64,000 nt of DNA from Takifugu bimaculatus (taxonomy: Eukaryota; Chordata; Actinopteri; Tetraodontiformes; Tetraodontidae): NCBI GenBank assembly GCA_004026145.2, contig CP034976.1, forward strand, positions 11,468,969 to 11,532,968, read 5' to 3'. The position numbers were made by a program, and so were the translations under genes. Position 1 is the first letter of the stretch. Each line of letters opens with the position of its first letter. The notes beneath the pieces are model-generated. The model was not told the origin of the DNA. It did not search any database and saw only the letters and a list, made by a program, of their open reading frames with translations. Below, piece by piece: positions 12,458 to 25,200 of the stretch.

Positions 12458-13180
12458 TGGCAAACTGACTTTTCAGGGCGATGTCAAATTATGATCAAAG
12501 GTAAACTCCAAAAGTCACTTAATAGGAACAATCACTTGAACAAAAATACCAGTCTTGTAGGTGTATAAGAACTTTCAATCACTTTGTAGTTTCAGTAAAA
12601 TCACAAAAGAGTATATTCTGTCACTAGAACACATTTATTCAAAGATTTTAAAACAAGTTTTGTCTGCATCACTGCACCATTGTTTCAATATTCTGCTCTA
12701 CATGTGTGCATATAAATGCATGTGTTTTTTTTTTCTTATGTACCTTTAAGAGTTAGGTTATATCTATATCCTAATAAACACTCAAACAGAATTTTTTTGT
12801 ATTTGGGTAATAATACTACTGTATTGTTGTTGTGCATTGCAGTTTAAATGTGTAACGATACTACCAGGAGCTAAAGTTAGTTAGCTGATAGTTTAAGTTG
12901 ATTTGTGATGACTGATGGATGAGTGTGGATGTCCAGCTGAAATTTTGACAAGCTAATGCAAATGCAAACTATTATTTTATGTACAGTATACAGAAAAATT
13001 TGAATCTATTTGAGATCACCACGAAAGAAGAGCAGGTAGGCATCGGAATAAAAGACATGGTCTTGAATTAAACACTGTTAACCTCTAAGTAGTCATTGCT
13101 TCTAGCTATATAATTTTATAATGATATAAACAAATGCGTGTAGAAATAATGTGCAGCGTAAATAAATATGCCGCTACAGT
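12458..13180. other. ecm1 3' UTR and intergenic DNA
   Basis: AT-rich stretch containing the likely ecm1 3' UTR (AATAAA at 12773-12778). No other gene is seen before the GC-richer pip5k1a promoter. Confidence 0.6.
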
Positions 13181-13207
13181 GGAAAATGAGACAGTTCCTC
13201 GTTGGTC

Positions 13208-13224
13208 CGCTAGAGGCGCTGTGA
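13208..13224 (+). promoter_or_regulatory. Possible CTCF-like motif in pip5k1a promoter
   Basis: CCGCTAGAGGCGCTGTG resembles the vertebrate CTCF core but has one G fewer in the central G run than the consensus. It lies about 65 bp upstream of the pip5k1a start codon. Weak evidence. Confidence 0.3.
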
Positions 13225-13286
13225 CTCCTGTAACACGAGCATCAAAGTATCGGCGCTGTTTGTGGGATGTAAAGCCTCAAATCATA

Positions 13287-16200
13287 ATGGCGACTGCTGG
13301 AGCAGCGGACTCCGGATCAATGACCGGTATGCGGTTGCTAATTATGCCCAACCCGTTACCTCGGGACGTGCGTACAAACAGAACCGGGAATATACATTTT
13401 TTTCCGATGTAACCAGGAGGATTCGATGACTGTGACTGAGCCCCCGGTTAGCCAGTTAGCTCGTTAGCATCAGTCTTCAACCTTACGGATTGGGCTAACC
13501 CAAGTAACGGTTCGATCTCTCTGCTGCCGGTGCCTTTAAAAGCCGTTTCGATACCTGTTTTACAACACTGAACTTTGGCAGAATAGTAATTTGGACTCAT
13601 GTGTTTGTCCCATAAGGGAAAGACAAAAAAAAATCCCGTTACCGCCTTGGCTGGAATGTTTTGTTATATAGCCGGTAATTTTGCTGCCTCCACTTTACAC
13701 CAGAATTTTATGTTAGCAACTTAGCTGAGACCTATTGTGTCGATGTTGGATCAAACAAATGAATCGACTCTTATTTATTAACTGCATGAAATGTGCCACA
13801 TGGTTTATATTTTCAACTTTCCGCGACCGTTATTCCCCCATTTACCCCCCCTTTTCGGAGGCTTCTCCACTATTATTTCCTAAATATTCCAGTTGATCTG
13901 CATGAAAAATGTTTTGCTGTCAATGTTTTTATGGTATTTAACTATTATTTCGGGCCTGATTTGGTTAATCCACCATTTATTTACGGCAGGGTCTTTTTTC
14001 CTGCACTAATTGGGTCCCCTAGAAGCTTGTTTGGAGGCGCTGCTCCTCTTTTAGGAGCCATCAGGGCTGGATCAGGGAATAAAAATAGTGGTTGTTTTGC
14101 TGGCCTGCAGCTCCCCAGGAGCTGAGAGAGACATATTGCATAAACACAAGGTTCAAACGGTGCCAGACACTAAAAGAGTCAGCGTTGACTGACAGTAACA
14201 TAATGTGGGATCCCTGCTACACTCATTGGATTTGGTTATCGACTGGCAAAATGTATTTTCATGCACTTTTCATGCACAGACTTGGTGTTGGGAGAGGGAT
14301 GCGTGCGTGCGAGCGTGCCCTAAATTACTATCTTGTGTAAGCTGCAGGCTATGTGTACAAGGCTGACAGATTTGTTCAGCACTCACAAAGAACAGATGGT
14401 TTGCCTATTGTCATTAGGACAATCTTAAGTCATTGCTGGGTAATTAAAAAGGCTGGTTTGGTCATTCTATTCTGGAAATCACCAAGCGCACAGCGCCTTA
14501 TTAGTCGCTTTTTAGCTGCATCATAGTAAACATCTGGGCTCAGTTATTATATATTTGGTAAACCACATTTTCTTTAGATTACATTTTTATCAAAAGCTGG
14601 TCCTTGAGTATTATATTTTGTGCAGTATGGGCGTTGCATAGTTTGACTATGTCCTGCTCCACAGATATTAGGACTCGGTTCTGGAGACGAGCTTTACGGC
14701 GAGGTACCGGCATGGGTGTGCATCAGCGTGTGTTTCTTTGTGTGGTTTTAAAAATAAAACCTGCATGATGTGATGATGTAGTCTGGCCACTTTTTTACGT
14801 AATGAGATGGAGCGTAGGCGGAATGATGCTCCTCGTTTCTCACAGGATTGTCATGTGCCTCCCGGGTAACCTGGCGTTAGCGGTTCAGCCTTGTCATTAA
14901 CATCCTCGCCTTTCTTCAGTTGATGTGTCCATATATTATCTGTACCTTGAACTGCTTTGGGGTTTGAAAACTATAACACATAAGAAGAAGAATTCTGCTA
15001 GCTACCCTGTGTATATGTTGACCCGTGGCACTGCGGCGTGGAAGTGAGTGTTGCCATTGGTTACAGGGTAGAAGTGCCTGCAGAGTGGGCGAGATAGTCA
15101 GTTTAAAGAGTAAGTTTATGTAAGGACATCGGAAGTTCTATGGTGTATTTCTTTTGTGTAGCCTTTTTTTGCTTTAACGTACAATCAAGAATTGTGATTA
15201 TAATGATGTATCAAGTCAAAAAACATTTGATTTCTTTTCCCCCCAAATGCTAAAAATTGATAAAAGCAACATAAAGTAGGTTGATACAATTAGAGGCGTT
15301 ATTTTGCACCGGATGAATCTGGAGCAACGAGCTCAGGGGAAAAGTAGTTCCAGTTTATGTGGAGCTAGTGTATCTAAAGCAGTAGCCAGTCACAGTAGCC
15401 ACATTTAGGTCTGGCACATCATTGGTCTCATCAGCCAGAGCTGGAAATAGCTCTCTTAATGAATGAGTTGATGGCTTCTCATATGGTCTAATCAAATTCA
15501 TAACGTACTGGTTTAAACAACAGGGGTCCATGCGGTCTCTCTGAGATTGTGTCTTTGTCCTTTTTAGGTTTATTTGTCTAAAGTCTAAATCTAACTATTT
15601 TTTTCCCCCTTTAGGGACCAGTGGCATCCGAAGAATGGCCCCTGCAGAGGTAATAAAGCCAGATTATGTTTGTCTCCACCCTCTATTTTAATTTTAAGTA
15701 GACTTAAAAACTCCCCATTCTCCACTCAGAGTAGCAGTTACATCAGAGAGAGTTTATGTTTCTTTGTCCTTCAAGCGTGCCCCTCGTGGGGAGGGCAGTC
15801 TAAACTCAAGGGAGAGGCTCGCCTTATTTGCTTTGAAACATCAGCAGCAAAGGCAAAAATGAAGAAGAGAGGAAACCAGTAAAGGAACAAATGATAAATT
15901 CCAAAGACAGCAACAAATTTCCAAAGTATTCCAGTCAGTGTTGCTCGGGGTTGCTATTATTTGTGAGAATTACGCTTGCATTGAGATTAAGTGTTACGTT
16001 CTGTCTTTTCAAACATGCAAGTGCATATATGCACAACCCACCAGAGCCCTTTTTAATGCACATTTTGTATTTTTTCCCGGGCCTTTGCTAGATGCCCGGC
16101 TCATCAGGCTTAACTCAGAGCATGAAGAAGACCATTGGACACCGGGGTGTTGAGACCACCACAGGGGAGACCACCTACAAAAAGGTTAAAATGGGGGCGG

Positions 16201-19200
16201 GGGTGGTCGCAACATGGCAGCAGAACTTTCGGTTTAGATTCTAAAATTAGATTTCCCTGCTGTCAAGTGATGCCCCCAGGGTAGGGTGTGAAACAGTGCG
16301 CTCACCACCTTTCTCGTTTCTGGCTTGTAGACCACGTCGTCGGCTCTTAAAGGTGCCATCCAGCTGGGTATCACTCACACCGTTGGCAGCTTGAGCCAGA
16401 AGGCAGAGAGGGACGTCCTAATGCAGGATTTTGTGGTCGTGGAGAGCATCTTCTTCCCCGGGTTGGTGATGGAGTAAAGGCCACGCGGGCCTGGGAGATA
16501 GTGTCTGATATTGTTGCTTCACGGCCTCGCTGTCTTGTCATTTCCAGTGAAGGCAGTAACTTGACTCCTGCCCACCACTACAGTGACTTCCGCTTTAAGA
16601 CCTACGCTCCTATCGCCTTTCGCTACTTTAGAGAACTCTTTGGCATTCGGCCCGATGACTACCTGGTTAGTACCAACACAGCTGTTGTACACTGATGTTA
16701 TCTATTTAGTTGGGATGGATTAATTAGCGCCCATTATGGAGTCCTGTGCAATGATAAAAGTCCAGTGAAATGTATAAAGAAGGAATTCTTATGCCCAACT
16801 TAAACCTTATTCCATTTCTGTAAGTTTAGATAACTTGAGCTGCTCACAGAATCCAAAACATGTGCTATTTTAGTGGGCGGTTAAATAACCTGTTATCTTT
16901 GTTCATAGCTACACTGATAAGGTTACTAATAGTTTGGTATTCAGCTCCATTGCTCATAAGCACCTCAGTGGAACACTCTCATTTTAAGATGTAAATCTGT
17001 GTCTTCCACATACGTCCTATATAGTGAGGACCATCTGCAAAATTAGCACATTGTTTGAAAGTTAGGACATTTTGGCAGGTCCTCACAACCACCAACTGGA
17101 GGCTAGGATAGTTCATGATTTTAATGAGAGTCTCCTCAAAGATAGCAGTACAACCAAGTTCTATTAAAAGATTGTGGTTTACTTCATCGCGGTTGAGTCC
17201 GGTGGTTCCAAACATTAAATTAAGAACCACTGGTCCGACTCGTGATGCCTCAGGTGTGTAGCCAATCCAGGGTCACTCTGCTGAATGTTTGGGATTCCTC
17301 TGGCAGCGCTGTGCTGTGTTGGGAGCGTCTGCCCCACAGAAAACACACGATAAGTCTGTTTTTGATGGGAGTCGAGACGGGCTGGGCTGAGCATCACACC
17401 AGTCTGAGACTGTTGCAGAAACTGTGTCGTGATTTGAATCAGTTTGTGGAAGGTTTTTAAAACTGCAACTGTACCAGCGCTAGAAGCTGTGTGCTTATGT
17501 AAACGAGTCACTCATTACGGAAGGAAATGTGTCAAGGAAGAGTAAAACTGGCTAATCACCAAGTCCAAGTGCTCCCTGCACGTCGCTGTCACTGAGCAGC
17601 AAGAGAAGGACTCAAATCACCTCCTCTGTTAAGTTTGGATTATCATAGTTTTTGATATGTTGCATATTTTCTCTACTGTATGAGGTCAATTTCTTCTCTC
17701 TTTGTCCTCAAGTACTCTCTGTGCAATGAGCCACTCATAGAGCTGTCCAACCCTGGAGCGAGCGGGTCCATCTTCTATGTTTCCAGTGATGATGAGTTCA
17801 TCATCAAGACTGTTCAACACAAAGAGGCCGAGTTTCTTCAGAAACTTCTGCCGGGATACTTCATGGTAGGTCTGACCAATAAAAGTGGAAAGAGAAGATT
17901 CTCACTTGTCACATGTGTAAATGAAAGTCCCTCCCTTCCAGAACATAAACCAAAACAAGCGGACCCTGCTGCCCAAGTTCTACGGACTGTACTGTGTTCA
18001 GGCTGGTGGCAAGAATATCCGCATTGTAGTGATGAACAATCTTCTTCCCCGGATAATCCCCATGCATGTTAAATACGACCTGAAAGGCTCCACCTATAAG
18101 CGACGGGCTTCTCCTAAAGAGAGGGAAAAGGCGGTCCCTACGCACAAAGACCTGGACTTTATCCAGGATATGCCTGATGGCCTGTTGCTGGAACCAGACA
18201 ACTACAATGCTCTGTGTAAGACTATACAGAGGGACTGCTTGGTGAGTCTCAGGGGCACTTTTCCATGTACCTTTCATTTACCGTACATCAGCAGCTCTAT
18301 AATGCTGAGGGAGAAGACCTGCGTTTACATAAATGAATACATGTATTATTCCATAATAACATAAAGAATCATATTTAAAAGTTATGAGATGGTGATAGAC
18401 AATGTTGGGAATGTAGTACTTTATTTGTTACACTATCTATTACAGTCTAATTAATCGTTGTGGTTGCTGCTGCGGCATTACGCAATCAATTCTCAAGCCC
18501 ATTTAACAGTGTGTATATTATGTTCCTCATTTTTTGGCCAAAGGGACAGTTTAGTTTGAAATGTAAAGGGCACTGGAGCTCTGTCTGGGAGCGCGAGATG
18601 AAAGATCTTTAATGTTGTAATGATGCATTTATGGATTCATTGAAATAATCGTAATATTTATTGCTGTTGCGTATTTCCTGCAGCTCTTGCAGAGTTTCAA
18701 GATCATGGATTACAGCCTGTTATTGGGGATCCACAATATGGATCAGGCCTGTCGGGATCGTGGTGGGGGCACCTCGGCGGACAGCGGCGGGTCAGAAGGA
18801 GCAGTGACCCCGGATCAGCGCCGGCCACAAGCACAGAGAAGTCTGTACTGCACAGCAATGGAGTCCATTCAAGGGGAGGCTCGAGGGAAGGGTGCTTTGG
18901 ATTCAGAAGACCAGTGAGTTGTGCCACTGGGATTTTTCTGCAGTTTATGACCAAGACATAAAATAAATTTGTTCTGATGTCGTTTCTGTCGCCCCGTTCT
19001 GCCAGCATGGGTGGTATTCCAGCTCGTAATCCTAAAGGAGAGCGGTTGCTACTCTACATTGGCATCATTGACATTCTCCAGTCATACAGGTAGGTGCCTG
19101 TGACTAAATATCTTTGAAAATACATGGGCCAAGCATTTGCTGTAATTTATTTTCTCTCATGTTGTAGGTTTATTAAGAAATTGGAGCATTCCTGGAAGGC

Positions 19201-20281
19201 CTTGGTCCATGATGGGGTATGCCATTTACATGCTATGAAGCTTATTCTTTGGTTGCACGTAGACTTCAGTGTCGTGTCTCTGTTTTTAATCACTGAGGGT
19301 GTTTTGCTTTTTCAGGACACAGTCTCGGTCCACAGACCGGGGTTCTATGCGGAACGTTTCCAGCATTTCATGTGCAATACAGCATTTAAGAAAATTCCAC
19401 GTGAGTATGCCGTGCTGAGGGTAAAGCCAGGGTCCATGATGAACAGTCTGCATTAGCCCAACATTCATTTCTATTTTCATTCTTCAGTAAAACCGTCACC
19501 ATCAAAGAAGAGTCGTGGTGGAGGTCAGGGAGGACTTAGGAGGGCCCCCACACTTGGAGCTTCCACCCCACTCTCACACCAAGCCGGGCAGCAGAGCATC
19601 GACTCTAGACTAGTGTACCACAGCCACTTTAAAAGCACAGACTCCGAGGCAGATGGCGGTACGTGAACCAAGTGACGCCAATATTATTGAGATCTGGAAC
19701 TGCATCATTAGTTGCTAACTGACTTGTTCTCCTCAGGCGTGCAGTCAGGCAGGCCAGATCTGGTGCCGAGGACCCCTCCTCTGGGAGATAATCCAGATGA
19801 CAGTCAGGCCAACCTGTCCAGCTCGTCCTTAGGCAGCACAGGAGTCGCCTCCATTTCTCCTCCACTGAGGTAAAGCTTCGCTGCCAAAGTCAAAGATTTA
19901 ATTTTCCATCTTTCTCTTGTCAAAAATTAACTTCTGACTTTTCCACAGGTCCGTAGGGGTAGAAGTGCACAAACCAGCAAGCACAGAACTTGACCAGGGT
20001 TCGTCACACAGGTAGCCTTGTGAGGATTTCACAATGTGAAGTCTTTTTCTCCATGTATTTTATTTCAATCCCCTGTGATTCCCTGCAGTTTGGAAGCAGA
20101 AGGGCCTTTAGACAATTCAGCCTACTTGTCTGGAAATGAAGAAGTAGTTTCGCTCTCAGACATTGTCCCGGAGACCAACATCTGCTTTGTAAGTCTAATG
20201 ACACCTTCCATAGCAGTCACTCAGTTTCCCAACGGCACCATTTATTGTGTCCCACCCTTCGTGTTTCCTTCCACACAGTAA
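13287..20281 (+). CDS. pip5k1a: Phosphatidylinositol-4-phosphate 5-kinase type 1 alpha
   Basis: Makes PtdIns(4,5)P2 from PtdIns(4)P at the plasma membrane. Exons: 13287-13326, 15615-15649, 16092-16184, 16331-16461, 16548-16665, 17713-17865, 17942-18241, 18684-18913, 19006-19089, 19168-19216, 19316-19400, 19488-19658, 19737-19869, 19949-20011, 20089-20188 and the stop codon at 20279-20281. Visible kinase features are the glycine-rich loop and catalytic lysine (NPGASGSIFYV, EFIIKTVQHKE), LLPKFYGLYCV, the MDYSLLLGIH motif, the GIIDILQSY metal-binding motif and the activation loop (HRPGFYAERFQHF) with the glutamate typical of PI4P specificity. The C-terminus is serine-rich and ends ETNICF. All exons join in frame. 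Alpha rather than beta or gamma is supported by its place beside psmd4, znf687 and ecm1. Confidence 0.95.
13327..15614 (+). other. Large first intron of pip5k1a
   Basis: The 2.3-kb intron follows a very short first coding exon. I see no other gene in it; the open frames it contains show no recognisable domain. Confidence 0.6.
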
Positions 20282-22938
20282 AACAAAACAGAAAAGTGCC
20301 AATAGGATGAAAGTTCGAGGAGGAAGAGGAGGATAGTCCCCCATCCAGTTTGGACCCTGCACTTTTTCCTGTTCTTCTGATCCGGTTCGTAAAGGATTGC
20401 TGGATTCTGTACGAGATACAATGGAGGTCGTGACCAGAAATAGAACACTGTTGGAATAGTTTTGATAATCACTTGAAAAAGAAGCAGTGAATTGGCAGCT
20501 CCTCAGAAACCCCAGTAACATTACTATCACATCAAAGAAACAAAGGTTTGTCTTTTTCTTGCATCGACCGAATGAAGAGTAGCACAAGGCGAGCAGTCAT
20601 ATTAACCTCTCAGCTCATCTCACACATGTAGCGTAATGACTCTTTGGATTCTAACCCAAGGAGTTATTGTGCATGTGTAAACCTTTTGCCTTTTTTTTTT
20701 CCATTTGACCGTAATCCTACTGAGGATTCAGAGCCTTTGGAATAGCTTTTAAAACAAAAAGAAAGCATGTCCTGTTTTATATTCCCATAAGAATATAAAT
20801 ACTCAATGTGTGGGCTTTACATGATGATGACAGCGAGATCTCTTGCGAGCGGAGCGATTGAGACATCCTTGAACCTCTGCTGATGCCACTCAGGTGGCTT
20901 AAAAGATTCTGACATGTATGATCCAAGAGCACCAAAACGCTCAGCTGGCCCCAACCATGCCTCTCCTCCCTTAAACCATTGGGATTATGGGTGGCTTTTG
21001 TGAACACATCTGACGCCGTTTGATGTGGAGAAACTCCTGGTCTTATTCTGCCAAGACCCTTTAGAGAGCATTTGTGAAAGAGGCTTAAGAGCTGCTCAGT
21101 ACTGTCCAGTTTCTGCTCCCTAAAGTCACACGCTCGTGCCCCCAGGTTATTCAGAAGGAGCACACGTATACATATTTATGCAGACTCTTGTGCGCGGCAG
21201 AGCGAGTATTTTCACATATGTATGCACAAAATAACACTTAAGGTTTACACATTACAGACGGAGACATTTTCCCTCAGCGAGGTGGGAATTATCAGGCGTC
21301 ATTTAAAATCAACACTTGCTGCTGTTAGCTCCACTGTGTGTGTTTTAATGGTTGCACAGTTTTTGTTCAGAACTATACAAGTACTGTAAGGGTGAAGGAA
21401 CTGGATAAAAGAATCTGAAGCAGTTTTGACATTTTTACTGTAATTTTGCTGGATGTCACAGTGGTGCTGCAACGACTTCCATGATGTTCATCTTGCCACT
21501 GCTGAATGTACATTACAATATTTTTCTTAACTAGAATGTGTCTTATTAACACAGTAGAGCATATTTTTAAAACCCTGCAAATCTCCCCCTCTGATGTCGG
21601 CCATATGTGAACAAACCGAGATGAATATAACAAAGAGCTAACAGAGTTTCCTGTCTGCCATCTCTGTGCCTTCACCTGTTAGTTTCTTTACTATTGTGAG
21701 ATATACTGATATCTCACATACTGACAGATATACTCTCACTTCAGCAGAGGTCAGTAAACTAAAATCTTAATGTTTTACCATCCCACGTGGGACTCTTTTT
21801 CATTAGCCTTTCCAGTGTTTGACACTATGGCTCTGATTCATCATTTCTGCTGGTTACAGAAATGCTCCATTTCCACTTTGAACCAATATTACCTTTGTGC
21901 CTGTATGATATTGTTTATTCTTGCATTCTTAACAATATTTTCACTTTTATTATCATTTAAACAAAGTATAAGGTGTGTAAGGAAGACTGATACAGAAGTT
22001 TGACTCAATTCCAAGTGGCTGTAGCAAGATTTGATCCCGGATAAACTGGTGACAGTTGATATATGGTGTTGGCAGCAAAGGGGGAGAACGGGGAAACTCA
22101 AGTTGTAAATATAAATGGACGGAAAACTGCTTGTGTTCTTCAGTGCACAGTAGAACGTTTGAAAGTGAGACTTTTGTATTGTGACTGAGGCAGAGAACCA
22201 AAGAGGAGAGTCGGGAAGTGGTGTACGTCCTCTGGAGTGGCAACAGTTGACGTGAAGAATGAAGCGAAACACTCCCAGACGTCCACTGTCGACCATGGAG
22301 AGTTTGATATGGTCGCAACACTGGCTTGACCTGTGTTTTAAGGCTCTTATTGAACTGGATTTGTTTTCTCTGTGTGTGTCTGCCAAGTTGGATCTGACCA
22401 AGTCCCTGGAAAAGATCAGAGCAACGCGCGCTCCCAGAGACATTTCAAAATTCAACTCAACATTCCTGTGAAATTCCGTTGAAAAAATTCAAAAGGGTTT
22501 CCTTTTAGAACCCAGTTTTACCACCCCTGTAGAGTTATTGATCATTTCAAACTGAACACTTGTAAAAATTGCATTTGTCGAGATGGCCACCAAAGAAATC
22601 ACTCCCAAGGGCACTGAGAATATCTGCATTTTGATATTAAACGCATTTTTCAAATGGCTGAAGAGCAGATATGCATTTCAGATGTGAAGACACTACATCT
22701 AAAAGAACACAATATGAACCACCTTTCAGCTCTAAGTATATTTATTTATATTGTTGCTGTGGAGCAAGATGATGAAAGATATAATAGCCTTTAGATGATT
22801 GTATGTTTACTGTAAATCTACAGATGTTTGACTCTCATTTGACAGTTTTACTCTCGTATCTCATGTTTATTGTAATATATTGAGTAGATTGTCTCATGAT
22901 TATGGGTTGTTAATCTCCCAGGATCTTTTGACATGAAT
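20282..22938. other. pip5k1a 3' UTR and intergenic DNA
   Basis: Probable long 3' UTR of pip5k1a followed by AT-rich intergenic sequence. No coding region or known element is recognised. Open frames up to 188 codons on the minus strand (21889-22455) have no family resemblance, and the sequence composition is non-coding. Confidence 0.5.
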
Positions 22939-23491
22939 GTTTCACGTGGCTTGCGAGGCCGACGTTGGTGGCGGTCTAATGCTTGGATCACTCTGTTTTT
23001 CCGTGGGACCGCTGTCGTCTGTATGTCGGAGTCACAGAAATGCCTTCTCATGCAACATGTGCTGCCTGTCCCTCCTGCCATGTTTCAGTTATGTGGTTGT
23101 AATTTCATGTCTTATTCTGAAGGATTAAACATATTTTTTAAATCATGGCTTTTGGTGTGTTTATTTTTAATCTACATATGACACAAATATTAAATTCTAA
23201 TGCAGCAGTTGGGTGTTCATGGAGACGGGTTTAGTATCTGTACATTCATTGGCTTCAGCTTATGTTTTTTCATCTCCAAACACAAATCTACACTAATTGA
23301 TTAAACTCTGGTTTATCATGTCACTTTAAGGAAAATGGAGGGTTTTAGTTGATGGAGTCTGTCGAGACATTAAGCCTTTTTCCACCTCTCCAGCTTGAAA
23401 GAGCTCTTTCATTCTTGTAACTTTATTGGGAAGTTTTGCTCTTCATGTGAAGTCAATATGAAGCCAGACCATGTAGACTATATTTTATCAT

Positions 23492-23497
23492 TTTATT
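23492..23497 (-). terminator. Polyadenylation signal of pentraxin copy 1
   Basis: AATAAA on the minus strand about 240 bases past the stop codon. The same signal sits at 25722-25727 (copy 2) and 33254-33259 (copy 3). Confidence 0.6.
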
Positions 23498-23735
23498 AAG
23501 TAGCATAGTAAATACATTGATTGTATTTATTATGATACCTAACACTACAGCATGCAATAAGTTTCCATTGCTATGCTTATAACATCCAGCTGTAATTCAG
23601 TGGATACATATTTGCATTGTGTCCTCTGAAAGGAGCTGAAAGGAACATTTCTCATGTGATGTCAGTCTCATGTCTGATTCTAGAAGATCAATAACACTTT
23701 GGTTGTTACTGATTCAGTTACAGTTTTACAGACAG

Positions 23736-24590
23736 TTACACAACATCAGAGGCCTTTGCAAGGATCACTTTCCCAGCCAGCTCATGTTGGATGTTTCTCC
23801 AGTCGAACACGTTACCCGGGGTGAAGCACGGGCCATCCATGATCAGCCTGATCTCGGCGGCAGGAAGGACATAGTCCCACATGTGAAAATCACTCAGCAT
23901 GGCTACAAGGCTTTGTTTTGCATCAAAACCTCCTCCGTAGCTATCCTGGTCCTGACCCAGGACGATTGATAGTGCCCCTGTGATCGGCCCGTTCTTGACG
24001 TATCTCTTGACGGTCGAATTGCCGTTCAGCCACAGCTGAGCCAGCCCAGTGGCAGAGTCCCAGGTTGTGCACATAGAGTGCCAGGTGCTTGGAGGTATCG
24101 GCACTGACCGGAAGTCTGCCGCACCATCAAGCACGTGCACCCTAAAGACATTCTCTTCATCTGGCTTGAAAAGCACAAACGCATTTGTGTGCGCTGCAGT
24201 GGCCACAGACAAAATGGAGTAGCTCTTGCTCATGTCTGTCATGAATCTGAAATGATAAGAAAGCTGTGAGCAACGGGGTTAAACAAAGGCTCCTCTACTC
24301 CAAAACCACTTTCTAAACGAAAGCTTTAATTACCTGAAACAGGTGGTCACAGAATTGAGTACAGTTTTTGATGTCTTGAGTTTCACATGATCAATGTTGC
24401 TCTCTCTGGGAAAGATGAGCAATTTACCTGATAGATCTAAAAGAAGAAGCAATGAGACCAAGGGGAGAAGAAACAGACAGTTTAAAATATTGTCTTTTAT
24501 AACAAAACAACAAGAATAATGTTACAAAGCTTCCATACCTGCAGCCCAGCAAGGGGCAAGTGCCACCAGAATGAGCAAGAGTTTCTCCAT
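23736..24590 (-). CDS. crp: C-reactive-protein-like pentraxin, copy 1
   Basis: Secreted calcium-dependent pattern-recognition pentraxin of the CRP/serum amyloid P family, which forms discs of five subunits and binds phosphocholine-type ligands. Exons on the minus strand: 24539-24590 (signal peptide MEKLLLILVALAPCWAA), 24334-24436 (starts DLSGKLLIFPRES) and 23736-24246. The product is about 221 residues, normal for the family. The last exon holds the pentraxin signature HxCxTWxS (HSMCTTWDS) and the calcium-loop region (GQDQDSYGGGFDAKQSL). The expected disulfide pair is present (TTCF and HSMC). In the first calcium site the usual Asp-Asn appears as Thr-Asn (HTNAF). Frame and splice sites are intact. 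The short name crp is by family; fish carry several such paralogues. Confidence 0.92.
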
Positions 24591-24749
24591 CTGTAAATTC
24601 AACATCACAACATTATTTTAGCATTTGATTTCTTACAAAAACAATGACTTTATCCAAGCTATTCTTCTATAATTAACCATAATCTACAGAGGAGATATAC
24701 AAGACAAAATGCAAATATAGAAGAATTCATTGGTTATAAAAGAACTAAA

Positions 24750-24770
24750 TTCATATATAGCTGTCTAACC
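24750..24770 (-). promoter_or_regulatory. Candidate TATA box of pentraxin copy 1
   Basis: GCTATATATG on the minus strand, about 165 bp upstream of the start codon, with TTTTATAACC a little further downstream. The same block is kept upstream of copy 3 (about 34510-34525) and is absent upstream of copy 2. Confidence 0.45.
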
Positions 24771-25066
24771 ATGTGGTCAGGCCGTGTCGATCTGATGTCC
24801 CACACTCAAGGCTCTCTGGATTTTATTCTGCTCGGTGATGTTGACCTTTAAACTCTGATGGAGTGTGTGTGCGGGACAGAGTGAAGAAATTCATCAAAGA
24901 ACACAGATCAATAATGACCTGATTTGGCCTTGAGATCAAGGCACTTGTGCCATTTTATAAGAGGAAAAAGAATAATGAGAATAAAACAAAACATCATTTT
25001 ATGAATATCATTCTTGTAACAATTATTGTTTTTATTTGCAGTAGTAATATCATCACGGTAATGTAG

Positions 25067-25097
25067 GAAACAGTCGTTATCGGATAACGACTGTTTC
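25067..25097. repeat. Perfect 15-bp inverted repeat at a duplication boundary
   Basis: Arms GAAACAGTCGTTATC (25067-25081) and GATAACGACTGTTTC (25083-25097) are separated by one base. It sits at the beginning of pentraxin unit 2. A copy with two mismatches is at about 32613-32642, at the beginning of unit 3. Confidence 0.95.
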
Positions 25098-25137
25098 ATG
25101 TAACTTGCAAAGCCGACAATGCTGACAGTCTAATTCT

Positions 25138-25200
25138 TTGATCACTCCGATACCTGGGTCACTCTGATACCTGGGTCACTCTGATACCTGGGTCACTCTG
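25138..25200 (+). repeat. Short tandem repeat of 17 bp
   Basis: Three tandem copies of a block reading CACTC(C/T)GATACCTGGGT. The matching place in unit 3 (about 32686-32728) has two copies, so the number has changed since duplication. Confidence 0.9.

Larger units (their letters stand above)
22939..25040 (-). repeat. Pentraxin tandem unit 1
   Basis: Duplication unit of about 2.1 kb holding pentraxin copy 1 and its flanks. Its downstream flank (about 22939-23735) and upstream flank (24591 to about 25040) match those of unit 3 closely. Unit 2 shares only the downstream flank and the first part of the upstream flank. Confidence 0.85.

Noticed and set aside
21889..22455. Minus-strand 188-codon open frame between pip5k1a and the pentraxins
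   Set aside because: There is no recognisable motif, no splice context, and an overlapping second frame; composition looks like 3' UTR or intergenic DNA.
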